A DNA stretch of 64,000 bases from Flavobacteriales bacterium (lineage in GTDB: Bacteria; Bacteroidota; Bacteroidia; Flavobacteriales_C; GCA-002722245). The notes beneath the pieces were generated by a model. It made no database searches. It was not told where the DNA came from and saw nothing but the letters and a program-made list of their open reading frames with translations. Made by a program: the position numbers and the translations under genes. Shown here in pieces: positions 1 through 10,700 of the stretch (the stretch's first letter is position 1; each line of letters opens with the position of its first letter). Location: contig PBLA01000028.1 in the NCBI GenBank assembly GCA_002722245.1, positions 1-64,000 on the forward strand, written 5' to 3'.

Positions 1-299
1 TCTCCAAGAAAATCAGCAACAGCCTCTACTTCCCTGGTACTTTTATTCTCCCTCCACCACATATACTTTGCGGAGTTAAACAAATAGGTTTTTAAGCTGC
101 CTTCGAATTCAAAATTTTGATCGGCTAATTTTTTATACACCACCAATATCGCTTCTTGAAAAATGTCTTCAGCCTGTTCTTTAGAACCGCCTTGACTTTT
201 TACATACCCCATGAATTGAGGCCATAGTGTATACAACAACTGAAAGGCTTTGTCCTTTTTATTGTTTTGAAATAGTGTAAGAATTTTAGATTCGTTCAT
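1..299 (-). CDS. ECF-type RNA polymerase sigma factor, N-terminal part (truncated by window edge)
   Basis: Minus-strand reading from ATG at 297-299 gives MNESKILTLFQNNKKDKAFQLLYTLWPQFMGYVKSQGGSKEQAEDIFQEAILVVYKKL..., with a sigma-70 region 2-like 'EDIFQEAILVVYKK' motif. Runs off the window start. Confidence 0.75.
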   Translation of the reverse strand, partial: MNESKILTLFQNNKKDKAFQLLYTLWPQFMGYVKSQGGSKEQAEDIFQEAILVVYKKLADQNFEFEGSLKTYLFNSAKYMWWRENKSTREVEAVADFLG

Positions 300-374
300 C
301 TCTAATTTTTCAACTAAGTGTCAAATGTAGAAAAAGGTCACCTATAAAAAGTTTTATTTTTTCATCAAAAAAAA

Positions 375-394
375 TGGCCGGTATTTACCGGCCA
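375..394 (-). terminator. Rho-independent terminator-like hairpin
   Basis: Perfect inverted repeat tggccggta/taccggcca flanked by A and T runs, just downstream of the SPFH gene. Confidence 0.7.
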
Positions 395-420
395 CATTTC
401 TTTTTATTTTAATCTTTCAT

Positions 421-1245
421 TTAGTTATTTCCTAATATCAAAGGCATTCCTTCACTACCTCCAACAACGACTACTTTTGAATTTGGAGACTTCGAGAGTT
501 CAAGGGTCGCTTCAATCCCTTTTTCTTTCAAAATTTTATCTGTTAAAGATGCACTTAAAATCCTATTGGCCTCAGCTTTTCCTTCTGCTTCAATTTTTAA
601 TCGTTCAGCTTCTTTCTTTTGTTTGTTGAGCTTAAACTCATACTCCAATGATTCTTGCTCTTGTTTCAACTTTTTTTCAATAGCTGATTTAATGGTTGGT
701 GGTAATGCAATATCTCTTACCAAGGCTCTTTCCATGATAATGTATTGACTTTCTAAAATAGATTTGGTTTCAATCATAATTTCTGATTGAATGGCATCTC
801 TTTTGGATGAATAAATTTCTTCGGGTGTATACCTTCCTACAACACTCCTCATGGCAGAACGCATGGCTGGTTTCAAAATAATATCTTTATATCGCTCACC
901 TTTTTCTTGGTGAAGTTGAGGAAGTTTGGAAACGTCTGGACGATACCAAATAGAGATATCAATGTCAATTTGTAGCCCATTGGACGAAAGCACTTGCATT
1001 TTTTCTTTTTCCTCCTGCTGTCTAACATCATACGTCACTACTTTGTTCCAAGGCATAATGATATGAAAACCTTCTCCTAGGGTTGTTTCTGTATCAACAC
1101 CTCCAGCAAATGGTTTAAATACAACTCCTGCTTCTCCCGCACCTAATGTGACCGCTGATTTATAAAGAACGACGAAAATGATTATTACGACAGCTATTGT
1201 TCCTATTAGTCCTTTGTTTATTCTGATTTCTGGTAATTCACTCAT
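421..1245 (-). CDS. SPFH/Band 7 (prohibitin-like) membrane protein
   Basis: N-terminal TM followed by prohibitin-type core (GEAGVVFKPFAGGVDTETTLGEGFHIIMPWNKVVTYDVRQQ) and C-terminal coiled coil. Confidence 0.9.
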   Translation of the reverse strand: MSELPEIRINKGLIGTIAVVIIIFVVLYKSAVTLGAGEAGVVFKPFAGGVDTETTLGEGFHIIMPWNKVVTYDVRQQEEKEKMQVLSSNGLQIDIDISIWYRPDVSKLPQLHQEKGERYKDIILKPAMRSAMRSVVGRYTPEEIYSSKRDAIQSEIMIETKSILESQYIIMERALVRDIALPPTIKSAIEKKLKQEQESLEYEFKLNKQKKEAERLKIEAEGKAEANRILSASLTDKILKEKGIEATLELSKSPNSKVVVVGGSEGMPLILGNN

Positions 1246-1408
1246 GATTTAATATTTTGATAGAACTAAGATAATGAGTTCATTGAAAAACCCAAGAACA
1301 AATTGACTAAAGGAAATATCTTCACAAAAAAGGTGAATGGAATGGATTGATCTTATTTTAGTTAGATCGTATAGGAATGGTACTTAAACGCTAAATTATT
1401 TTTGCACT

Positions 1409-2026
1409 TTATTTTAAGCAAAAATTCATATACACTAATTCTGCGCGCACATTTCCTTCCTCTTTTAGTTCAGTGACTTCTCCGCAGTCTAAATCAGAGT
1501 TTTGAACCATTCCCTGGGCAATGGCCATGTTGTAAAACGTTTTAGAATCTTCCGGATTTAATTGAATTGCAATGGAATAATCGTTTACAGCATTATAAAT
1601 ATCCCCCATGTTTGCATAGGCAAACCCTCGGCACATGTAGTATTGCATATCATTTGGGTCTCTCTCAATAGCGTAGGTGTAGTCATTTACGGCTCCAAAA
1701 ACACTTCCTAAATCAATTTGAAGATTACCTCGATAAAAATAGGCCTCTGCTCGATCTTTACCATATTTGATGGCTTGGTTATATTGACGAAGAGATTTTG
1801 CTAATTCGTTGGTTGTGTGATAGAGGTTGCCAAGGTACAAATGTGCTTCGTAGTGACTTGAGTCCTGAGCGATAGCTTGTTTGTATAAATCAACAGCTTC
1901 GTTATAATCACCGGCTACTTCACTTAATTTACCTCTTTTTAAAAGTGACAAGACACTGTCAGCATTAGTTCCAGCTCCAAAAACTGAAAAACTTATGAAT
2001 AAAAAAACCGAAATAATATTTTTCAT
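1409..2026 (-). CDS. Secreted tetratricopeptide repeat protein
   Basis: Signal peptide and several TPR units (AEAYFYRGNLQIDLGSVFGAVNDYTYAIERDPND). Confidence 0.85.
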   Translation of the reverse strand: MKNIISVFLFISFSVFGAGTNADSVLSLLKRGKLSEVAGDYNEAVDLYKQAIAQDSSHYEAHLYLGNLYHTTNELAKSLRQYNQAIKYGKDRAEAYFYRGNLQIDLGSVFGAVNDYTYAIERDPNDMQYYMCRGFAYANMGDIYNAVNDYSIAIQLNPEDSKTFYNMAIAQGMVQNSDLDCGEVTELKEEGNVRAELVYMNFCLK

Positions 2027-2092
2027 ACCCCTTTTGTTAAAGCATGCTCAAAATACGACATTTCTGTTTTTTCAAAAAAATATATGTTCGTT

Positions 2093-2695
2093 TTAGGGAT
2101 GTTTTTCGACTAAAGGCCTTTTTTCGCCTGCGAAAATTTTTATGTCTAATTGATTGGATAAGGGAGGTACAGGACAAATGTAATTTTTGGTGTATGCACA
2201 ATATGGATTGTAAGCAAGATTAAAGTCAATAATTGCCTCCTCTTTATTATTTAACGGCACATCCATAAAACGTCCCCCTCCATAGGTTTCATCCCCATTA
2301 GTGCGATCATAAAAAGGCACAAACACTTTTTTTACAGACTGTAATTCTGTACTATAACCAATAAGCTTACAAGAGGTCGTATCTATTTTAAAGTTAAATA
2401 TGACCACTGGAAAGTGAAGGCCAAAATCGTTGGAATCGGTGTATAATTTAACAGGTTTAGGATTTTTATTCCAACTAATTTTAGCCGAAATTAAAAATGC
2501 GGTATCTACCTTATAATAACTTAATCCTTTAAAATATGTTTTCTCGCTGTCATTAAGAATAGACTCTGCGCCCTTAAAACTGGATTCAAAAAACATTCTC
2601 TTTGCATTAATTTTTTCAGCATAACTCGCTTCATTTTTATCAAGACAGGATGTCAAAGAGAATATTATCCAAAAAACGGCTAAACTATTTTTCAT
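2093..2695 (-). CDS. DUF1684-family lipoprotein
   Basis: Lipobox-like LTSC near N-terminus; C-terminal GGGRFMDVPL...DFNLAYNPYCAYTKNYICPVPP...IFAGEK pattern typical of DUF1684. Confidence 0.8.
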   Translation of the reverse strand: MKNSLAVFWIIFSLTSCLDKNEASYAEKINAKRMFFESSFKGAESILNDSEKTYFKGLSYYKVDTAFLISAKISWNKNPKPVKLYTDSNDFGLHFPVVIFNFKIDTTSCKLIGYSTELQSVKKVFVPFYDRTNGDETYGGGRFMDVPLNNKEEAIIDFNLAYNPYCAYTKNYICPVPPLSNQLDIKIFAGEKRPLVEKHP

Positions 2696-2742
2696 TTTGT
2701 AAATTTAAGAAACTCGACATGAACTAACTGAATGAACTGCCT

Positions 2743-5116
2743 TTGAAATTGAATGACTTCACATCACATTTCTTCTTTTTAAAACACACTTTTCTTGTGT
2801 TTTTTGTATTCTTCTTTTCATCAGTAAAAGGGAGGGAAATACAAATCAACCAAAATTTTTCTTCAGTAAATTTACAGGATGAAAATATAGCACTGATTAC
2901 CGATAAAACACTAAGTTTTAATGATGTTACTCAAAATCCTTTCAACAACGTACTGGGTGATTTTGCTTCATTCACTAGTGACAAAGCGGTATGGATTTCT
3001 GTAAACGTAAACAATGTATTAAATGAAGATGTAAGTGTTTCTTTAAGGTCCAGTAAATACAATCAAATTTCTGTTTTTAATGCATCAGGGAAATTACTCT
3101 CAGAGGGCGGACTGAGCTTTCCTATTGAGAAAAGGAATCATCGAGTGTCAGCAATATCTCAGTTAGACTTTACGATTTACGGGAATAGCCGTGAAAAACT
3201 GTTCATTAAACTGGAACTTAAAAATCACAATCCCATTGAATACGAACCTTTTCCACTTACCATTCTTCGAACGAAGGAATTGAACAAACAACTTGAAACA
3301 AAAAACAATTACCTGTTTTTCTTTCTTGGTGGAATTGTCCTTATGATTATTTACAATTCTATCTTATATTTTCAAGTTCATCGAAGCCATTACTTGTATT
3401 TTGTTGTTTTAAATGTGATGATTTTACTTTTTGTTTTGGTACAAACAGGAAGGGTTGAACAATGGTTTTTCACAAATTATAATTACCATGAACGATTCAT
3501 TATGATTGTTGGTAATCTTAATCTTGTGGCCTATTTTTTTTTTTACGGATAAGCTCTTAAATTTTCAGCAACACCACCCTAGAGCTGCCCAATTAAACAA
3601 AATTTTTGTACCTGTTTTGATCGCCCTCAATATCCCTATTGCTTTTGGCTTGTTCTTACCTGTTTTTTTCGGGATTGGCTCTGTCATTACCCTACCGGTA
3701 TATGGATATGTCATGTATGCGGCCTTTAAAGCGGTTAAGCGGGGAGATTCAACAGTGTCTTTTTTCTTTTTTGGAAACTTATTTTTCTTCCTCGGAATAA
3801 TTATTTCTGTTTTAATGATAAATGGATTTTTACCTCGATCCTTTGGTTACTTAACAGCAATAGAAGTTGTTGAAATTGGTAATATTATTCAACTTTCGCT
3901 CTTTAGTTTATCAATGGGCTCTATTATAAAGGTAATCGAGGAAAAACTCAGAACCGTTAAAAGCGAGAAAGATTTAGCCTTTCAAACAGCTCATTTCAAA
4001 GATCAGTTTTTAGCAAACATGAGTCACGAAATCAGAACGCCTTTAAATGGAATCATTGGAATGCTTGATGTGTTCTTTTTAAGTCATGAATTGGATGATA
4101 AAATGAATGAACAATTAGCTGTGGTTAAAAATTCTTCTCACACATTATTAACTATTATAAACGATGTTTTAGACTTATCGAAACTACAAGCTGGGAAAAT
4201 GGTCATTTCATCCCAGAATGTAGCAATCAAACACCTTGTTAACTCAGCCCAAAAACTTTTTGAACCTCTCGCGAATGAAAAGAACTTAGACGTGCTTGTT
4301 TTCATTGAAGATCATGTTCCTGCATTGGTGAAAATTGACGAAGTAAGGGTTCAACAAGTTATCAATAACTTACTTTCGAATGCTATTAAATTTACAGAGT
4401 CGGGCTCCATTACCTTGAATGTTTCCGTAAAAAGTGATCAATTGTTGTTTCGTATTACCGATACAGGAATTGGAATTCCACTTTCTGATCAAGACAAAAT
4501 CTTTGAAAATTTTGAACAGGTGAATAGTTCAATGAACAGTGGAAAAAACGGAACAGGCCTAGGACTGGCAATATCCAGCAAGTTGATTCAATTAATGGGT
4601 GGTGAAATTGGTGTTGACAGCGAACCTGGCAAAGGATCATGCTTTTGGTTTACTCTTGACTTCGTGGTTGGAAAAAAAAATGAAAACACAGTAAATGAGC
4701 ACGATAAAAAAGGGATTGAAAACGGTCTCAACATCCTTTTGGCCGAGGACAAACCAATTAATCAAAAAGTAATGCAATTGATGTTAAATAAATTAGGGTG
4801 CAGTTGTGATATCGCTCAAGACGGCAATGAACTCATTGCGCTGTATCCCAGAAAAAAGTTTGATCTTCTGCTTGTTGATGTAAATATGCCAGGTCTCGGT
4901 GGTATTGAAGCGCTTCAATTATTAAAAAAGCAACACTCTAATATCCCACCAGTGATTGGTTTAAGTGCTAGTGCAATGGAAGGAGATGCTGAAAAATTTA
5001 TACAACTTGGTTTTGATGATTATCTGTCCAAGCCTGTAACCTTTGATGAATTAAAAGCAAAACTTAATAAGTTTGGAACTTTATCGAGAAACTCTTCAAA
5101 GTTTCTTTTAAATTAG
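2743..5116 (+). pseudogene. Hybrid sensor histidine kinase (7TMR-DISM sensor, HisKA, HATPase, REC), split into two frames at a T11 tract
   Basis: ORF 2743..3552 (7TMR-DISM extracellular and first TMs) and ORF 3506..5116 (remaining TMs, MSHEIRTPLNGIIGM H-box, NNLLSNAIKF N-box, DVNMPGLGG receiver) join seamlessly if one T of the 3534-3544 run is removed. May be functional (phase variation or sequencing error). Confidence 0.8.
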
Positions 5117-5146
5117 AGATGCCTATAAATTAACTTTTTTAGTGAT

Positions 5147-6340
5147 ATGCAATCCACGAAAAAAATGGAATGGAACGATGTATTTTTAAAGAAGAAAAGC
5201 ACTCTTACTGACCCACTTGCTGATGAATTGATTGAAAAAATCATGGTAAATCACGGGGTAATTGCGATTAAAGATCTTTTCATTCAATTAACTGACAATA
5301 ATGATATTATTGAAAATAAAGATGTTATTCCTGAGGTAAAAGATTATTTTAATCAAAATCATGAATTACCTGACTGGGCGGATTCCGAAAAAATTAAAAT
5401 GGGTCAGCAACTTTTTGCTTTGTATGGTCCTGAAATTGCGTTCTTGTTAAATTTTCGATCATTACCTCTTTGTTATTCCAGTAAAAGTGGTGCTAAAGTT
5501 TTATTTTCAACCGGCAGGTTGAGAGAGCAAGGGCAGAATACAAGCAAATTGCAACGAAGACTCATGGAAACCTCACAAATGGTCATTAATGTGATGTCTC
5601 CGGGTGGTTTTGATGGAAAAGGCTCAGGAATCATTACCATTAAGAAAGTGCGATTAATGCATGCTGCAATTCGTTTTTATTTGAAGCATCCTGACATTAA
5701 CCGCCACTCATGGGATGTGGAAGAATTTGGTGAACCAATCAACCAAGAAGAAATGGCAGGTACACTTATGGCGTTTGGCCCGCTTATTTTAAGAGGACTA
5801 CATGATTTAGGTGTTGAACTTACCCAAAAACAGCAAGATGCCTACACTCATTGTTGGAATATTGTTGGTTATTATATTGGTATTGAACCTGATCTTTATC
5901 CAAAAAACTACGAGGAAGGATGGAATTTAGGTCTTTCAATTTTAAGAAGAAATTATAAGGAATCAACAGAGGGCAAGGAATTGGCAAAAAGCTTAGTCCA
6001 GTTTGGTAAAAATATTTTTCCGGGATACTTTTTTGATGATATGCCTGCCTTTTTTATTAAGTATTTCACGAAGGATGTGAGTAATGATATAGGAATTGAC
6101 TTTGCCCACTTAATTGGAATTAACCCTAAACCTACCCTAAAACGAAGAATAGTAACAAAAATACTCACTTTTATATTTGACAAGGTCAGTGACTTTCAGC
6201 GAAATAATTGGGTATTCAGAAAAATGTCCAAGTGGATCAATAAAAAACTTCTTCAAGGAATGATTAATCATTACATGAAGGACCAAAAAGCTGAATTTTT
6301 CATCCCGCCTTCATTGAAGAAAAACTGGAACTTATCATGA
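5147..6340 (+). CDS. Oxygenase MpaB family protein (DUF2236, rubber-oxygenase/Lcp-like fold)
   Basis: Pattern LCYSSKSGAKVLFSTGRL...R...ETSQMVINVMSPGG...KVRLMHAAIRFYL...WDVEEFGEPINQEEMAGTLMAFG matches DUF2236/MpaB-type haem oxygenases. Confidence 0.8.
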   Translation: MQSTKKMEWNDVFLKKKSTLTDPLADELIEKIMVNHGVIAIKDLFIQLTDNNDIIENKDVIPEVKDYFNQNHELPDWADSEKIKMGQQLFALYGPEIAFLLNFRSLPLCYSSKSGAKVLFSTGRLREQGQNTSKLQRRLMETSQMVINVMSPGGFDGKGSGIITIKKVRLMHAAIRFYLKHPDINRHSWDVEEFGEPINQEEMAGTLMAFGPLILRGLHDLGVELTQKQQDAYTHCWNIVGYYIGIEPDLYPKNYEEGWNLGLSILRRNYKESTEGKELAKSLVQFGKNIFPGYFFDDMPAFFIKYFTKDVSNDIGIDFAHLIGINPKPTLKRRIVTKILTFIFDKVSDFQRNNWVFRKMSKWINKKLLQGMINHYMKDQKAEFFIPPSLKKNWNLS

Positions 6341-7041
6341 TGAATGAATTAATGCATTTTGGTGAAACCTGCGGGGATTACACAGCGTTTTGGATTAACA
6401 CAGAAAAATATGATTCCATTGGACTACTATTCAACGGAATTGGTTGTTTATTTTGGGTGATTTGTTACGCAGTGCTCGTGCGTACAATGGTAAAGAAAAA
6501 GTTTGTTGAAATGCCTTTTTTTATTGCTTGTGGGAATTTGGCATGGGAATTTATATGGAGTGTATTTTATCATCCCGATACTGGTTTTTTATTCTCTCTA
6601 TCTTATCAGGCAGCATTCTTACTAGACTGTTTTATTTTCTTTTACGTGGTAAAATACGGGGGAAACTTTATGCACATCCCAGAGATTAAAAAGCACTGGA
6701 AAGGTATTTGTATTGGTAGTTTACTTGGATGGATTCCTTTAAATTATTTTTTTGTCTACAATGGTTTCGATACTTGTATAGGGGCCAACTCGGGCTATAT
6801 TTTAAATATCATCATTGCTGTTTTGTATCCTTATACAATGATTCAAATTGGGGCGCAACATTACAGTAAACTTGTAGCTTGGTGTAAAATGTTGGGCACT
6901 GGACTCATTACGGTTTCTATGTTTATTTTCTATCCTACAAACTACTTTACCCAAACTTTAGGCGTTATGGTTCTTCTGTTGGATTGTTATTATATTTATT
7001 TACTTGGAAAAAGAAAGCGAGCACTTATCATTCAAGAATAA
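6337..7041 (+). CDS. Polytopic membrane protein resembling Pyr4/PaxB-type transmembrane terpene cyclases
   Basis: About 7 predicted TMs in 234 aa. 'MPFFIACGNLAWEFIWSVFYHP...LLDCFIFFYVVKYG' resembles the Pyr4/PaxB 'LPLxxNxAWEhhY...P' motif; a late-TM Asp is present (LLLDCYYIYLLGKR). ATGA overlap with the upstream oxygenase. Confidence 0.55.
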   Translation: MMNELMHFGETCGDYTAFWINTEKYDSIGLLFNGIGCLFWVICYAVLVRTMVKKKFVEMPFFIACGNLAWEFIWSVFYHPDTGFLFSLSYQAAFLLDCFIFFYVVKYGGNFMHIPEIKKHWKGICIGSLLGWIPLNYFFVYNGFDTCIGANSGYILNIIIAVLYPYTMIQIGAQHYSKLVAWCKMLGTGLITVSMFIFYPTNYFTQTLGVMVLLLDCYYIYLLGKRKRALIIQE

Positions 7042-7159
7042 AATAGTTTTAACAGGTATTTTCTAAAAAACGTTTTGATTATCAATTATCAGATTGATGT
7101 TTTTAAATGAGATGAAGAACAGATAGATGATATTTGCATGCTTGGTGAACGTGTAATAA

Positions 7160-7185
7160 AAAAGGGAGCTAAAGCTCCCTTTTTC
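7160..7185. terminator. Bidirectional terminator-like hairpin
   Basis: aaaagggagct/aaagctcccttttt inverted repeat between convergent genes. Confidence 0.75.
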
Positions 7186-7204
7186 TATTTAAAAATGCAT
7201 TTAT

Positions 7205-7669
7205 TTATTTCTCCGCTGGAGCTTGCTCTTTCTTTTCCTCAGCAACTGGTGCTTTTTCTTCCTCTTCACCTTCTTCTTTTAGAGATTCCTGTGTAAGTAT
7301 TTCGCTCTTGATTAAAATATTGTACCACGCAAAAAGCTTCTTAATATCGGACTCGTAAACTCTTTCCTGATCAATGGCAATAAATCCATTTAAAGCAGCT
7401 ATTAATTCCCCTTTTTTAGGAATTTCCATTTGCTCGAAACTATTTCCTTCGGCAATTTTGATTAGCACTTCTCTCAAGGGAATATCTTCTTCTTCTCCAT
7501 AAATACTAATATCCTCTAAGGAAGAGATTTTATAAGAGGAATATGCATTAAACCGTTTTCCATCGGTTAAAGATTCTACAATCACTCCGCTTGCAGATTT
7601 TGCAACGAGCTTTTGCAACCCTGGTTTCCCACCTATTGTAAAAATACTTGTTAAATCCATTTTATTCAT
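7205..7669 (-). CDS. DUF5606 domain-containing protein
   Basis: LTSIFTIGGKPGLQKLVAKSASGVIVESLTDGKRFNAYSSYKISSLEDISIYGEEEDIPL matches the conserved Bacteroidota DUF5606 N-terminus; acidic C-terminal tail. Confidence 0.75.
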   Translation of the reverse strand: MNKMDLTSIFTIGGKPGLQKLVAKSASGVIVESLTDGKRFNAYSSYKISSLEDISIYGEEEDIPLREVLIKIAEGNSFEQMEIPKKGELIAALNGFIAIDQERVYESDIKKLFAWYNILIKSEILTQESLKEEGEEEEKAPVAEEKKEQAPAEK

Positions 7670-7713
7670 TTGTTTGCTTAAAAATACAATTAATACGAAG
7701 CAGTATAAAATTA

Positions 7714-10700
7714 TTAGTGAATTACTTCAAATTGATAACTTGCCAAACCTTCAGAATTATAAATATTCATAAAATACACCCCTGATTTAAGTGGTTCCGT
7801 ATTGATTACTACTTTATATTTCCCCATAACAACACTACTTGTAAATACTTTTTGTTTAAGTTGTCCTCGGAAATCGACCACCGTTATATTTAAATCTTGT
7901 GCTGAAGGTGAATTGAATTCTGCGACGATGTATTCATTCGCCGGGTTAGGGAAAAATAAAAACTCAGACACTAGGTTATTATTTACACTTGTTCCTATTT
8001 CTTCCTGAGAATTTGGAGATCCAATGGTATAAGTATCAACATATTCACAACCATTAGCATCAATCACCTTTAGGTCATAGTCCCCACCACATAATCCCTC
8101 AAAGGTATTATCAGACTGCACAGGGCCGTCATTCCACGAATAGAAATAAGGATCTGTACCTCCCCATGCAATAACGGTAAACTCGCCTTCACATCTGTTG
8201 TGTAAATCATCTTTTTGAGAGCCGATATACATGTTTAATGTATCTGGTGAAGCTATTTCAATATCCAATTTTTCCTTACATCCCGTTAAATCGGAAACGG
8301 TTAATTGATATTCACCTGCTTTAAGTTTAGGATTGGGAATGGGTGGGATTGATGGGTCATCCCATTCATAATAATATCCACCTGTACCGCCCGAAACTTC
8401 CAGAGTAAGACTACCATCTTTTGAGGCATAACAAGAGGTGTTTTCAATCGAGATAACTTCTGCTTTTAATGCATTGGATGGGCCATTTACGGTTAATTTC
8501 ATTTTTTTATCAAACCCAAAACGATCCTTAATCTCTACGTTATAATCTCCCTCAGCTAAATTTTCAATACGAACGTCCTTTATTAGAGAGTCGTGCTGCC
8601 AAATCACTTCATAGGGAGGAAATCCGAGATCAACATCTAAATCAATACCCCCTGTTTTTTCATTTTTACACGTTACGTTCGTAATGGAATTCACACCAAT
8701 GGTTATACCACGCATTTTTTCATACATATTTTCTGCATACTGAGCAGTGGCCGTTAGACTTTCTAATTGATCACCTGCTACCAAGGCAAACGCAAGAACC
8801 AACGAATCTCCTCCTTTTATGGTAAATGGTCCTTGTGTTAAGATATTGGCTATATTACCCGATGCTACAGTATGGGTAATCCCGCCACTCATAGTTGAAT
8901 ATGCTTCATCATCTGTAAAACCATCAGAAATATTAACTCCATCAGTGCCTGATTGATCAAAAGCATAGTAATTCACTTTATTACTTCTTAACGCTTTAAT
9001 TCCTGCATATACGCCATTGGGTTCAAATGCGTAACCTAATTTTTTTATCACATTAAAGTCAGTTTGATTGTTTTGTTGATTCCCGATAGCCCAATCACTA
9101 AACAAGCCTAGGTAAACATCTTCTAAGGAGGTTTCTTTTTCGTTTACAATGGTATATTCATATATAATATAATCCGAGTGCTGAAGGGTATTCCACGCAT
9201 ATGCGGTTTGCCGTAATTTTATGGCTGTTCTATTTGTTGGATCAATGTTAGTTAGGGTCCCTGATACCGTTTGTTGGGCATCGGATAAACTCAACGAAGT
9301 AAGCGTATTTTCAACACCCTCTTTCTTTACAATTAACTCTTTGTCTTGATAGGATATGACCTGGTCGTTTTGAATTCCTATTAGAACACCCATATCATTC
9401 ACTAAGCTTTTTGCTCCTTTATATTCAAAACCTATTCCATCACCAGTAAATGAATATCCAATACCTCCATAGTGATCAAAACTAACGTTCAAATTATTTT
9501 GATTAATAGTTATGGTTGAGTTTGCTAATTTATGCTCCCCCTCAAGAACGTAAGTTGCTTGTGTATTACAGCCATTAACATCTGTAATAGTCACATGATA
9601 GGTCCCTCCACAAAGTCCCGAAAATTCATTCCCTTGATGTTCTTCTCCATTTTTCCACGTATATGAATATGGAGATGACCCTCCTTCAACATCTACAGTA
9701 AATGACCCCTCACAAATGTTTAAAGAGTCATTGAATTGTTTTCCTGGATTTACCTTTAAGCGATCAGGCTGTTGAATAGTAAAACTTAATTGATCTTCAC
9801 AACCATTTTCGTCATGAACAGTTAAGGTGTAATCTCCTGCTTTCAATTGAGGTGATATTTCTTCTGTTATCGTTGGGTCACTCCAGGTATAGTGATAATC
9901 TCCTGTTCCTCCAACAACATTTATGCTTACCTCACCATCACTAGATGATGCACATGAAGCGTGAGTAAGTGAGGTTAACTCGGCAGATAAAACCTCCTCA
10001 GGCTCTGTTACTGTGAATTCCATTGTTTTACTGAAATCATAGTTATCCACTACTTCAATACTATAATTTCCCTGCGGTAAATGATCAAGTATAATATCGC
10101 GGGTTAAAGAATCATGACTCCAATGGACAGAATAAGGGGAGAAGCCTGCATTTACTGTAAGATCAATCGATCCAGTTTGATCGCCCTTACAATGAATTGG
10201 CGTAATGGTATTGACATCAATTTTTATTCCTCGTAATTCTTCATATTGATTTTCTGCGTGTTGTGCATGTGATGCTAATGTCTCGATATTATCTCCAGCG
10301 ATAACTGCAAATGCCAAAACGATGGAATCACCTGATTGGATTGTAAAAGGGCCTTGAGCAACCATACTCGCAACGTCTCCGGTAACCTCTGTGTGCGTTA
10401 CACCATTTGTCATAGAATGATAATACTCACTGTCCTCAAAATTATCCGTAATATTAATCCCATCATTTCCAGATTGATCAAAGGCATAGTAATTCACCTT
10501 TTTACTTCTAAGAGGTTTTACTCCTGCATAAACACCCTGGGGTTCAAAAACATATCCTAAATCCAATTCGGGATCATACTGAGCATTATTGTTTGAACCA
10601 TCTCCAATGAACCAATCTGTAAAAATACCAAGGTAAACATCCTTAAGGTTTGTTTCATTTGTATTCAATAAAGTGTATTCATAAATAACGTAATCAGTAT

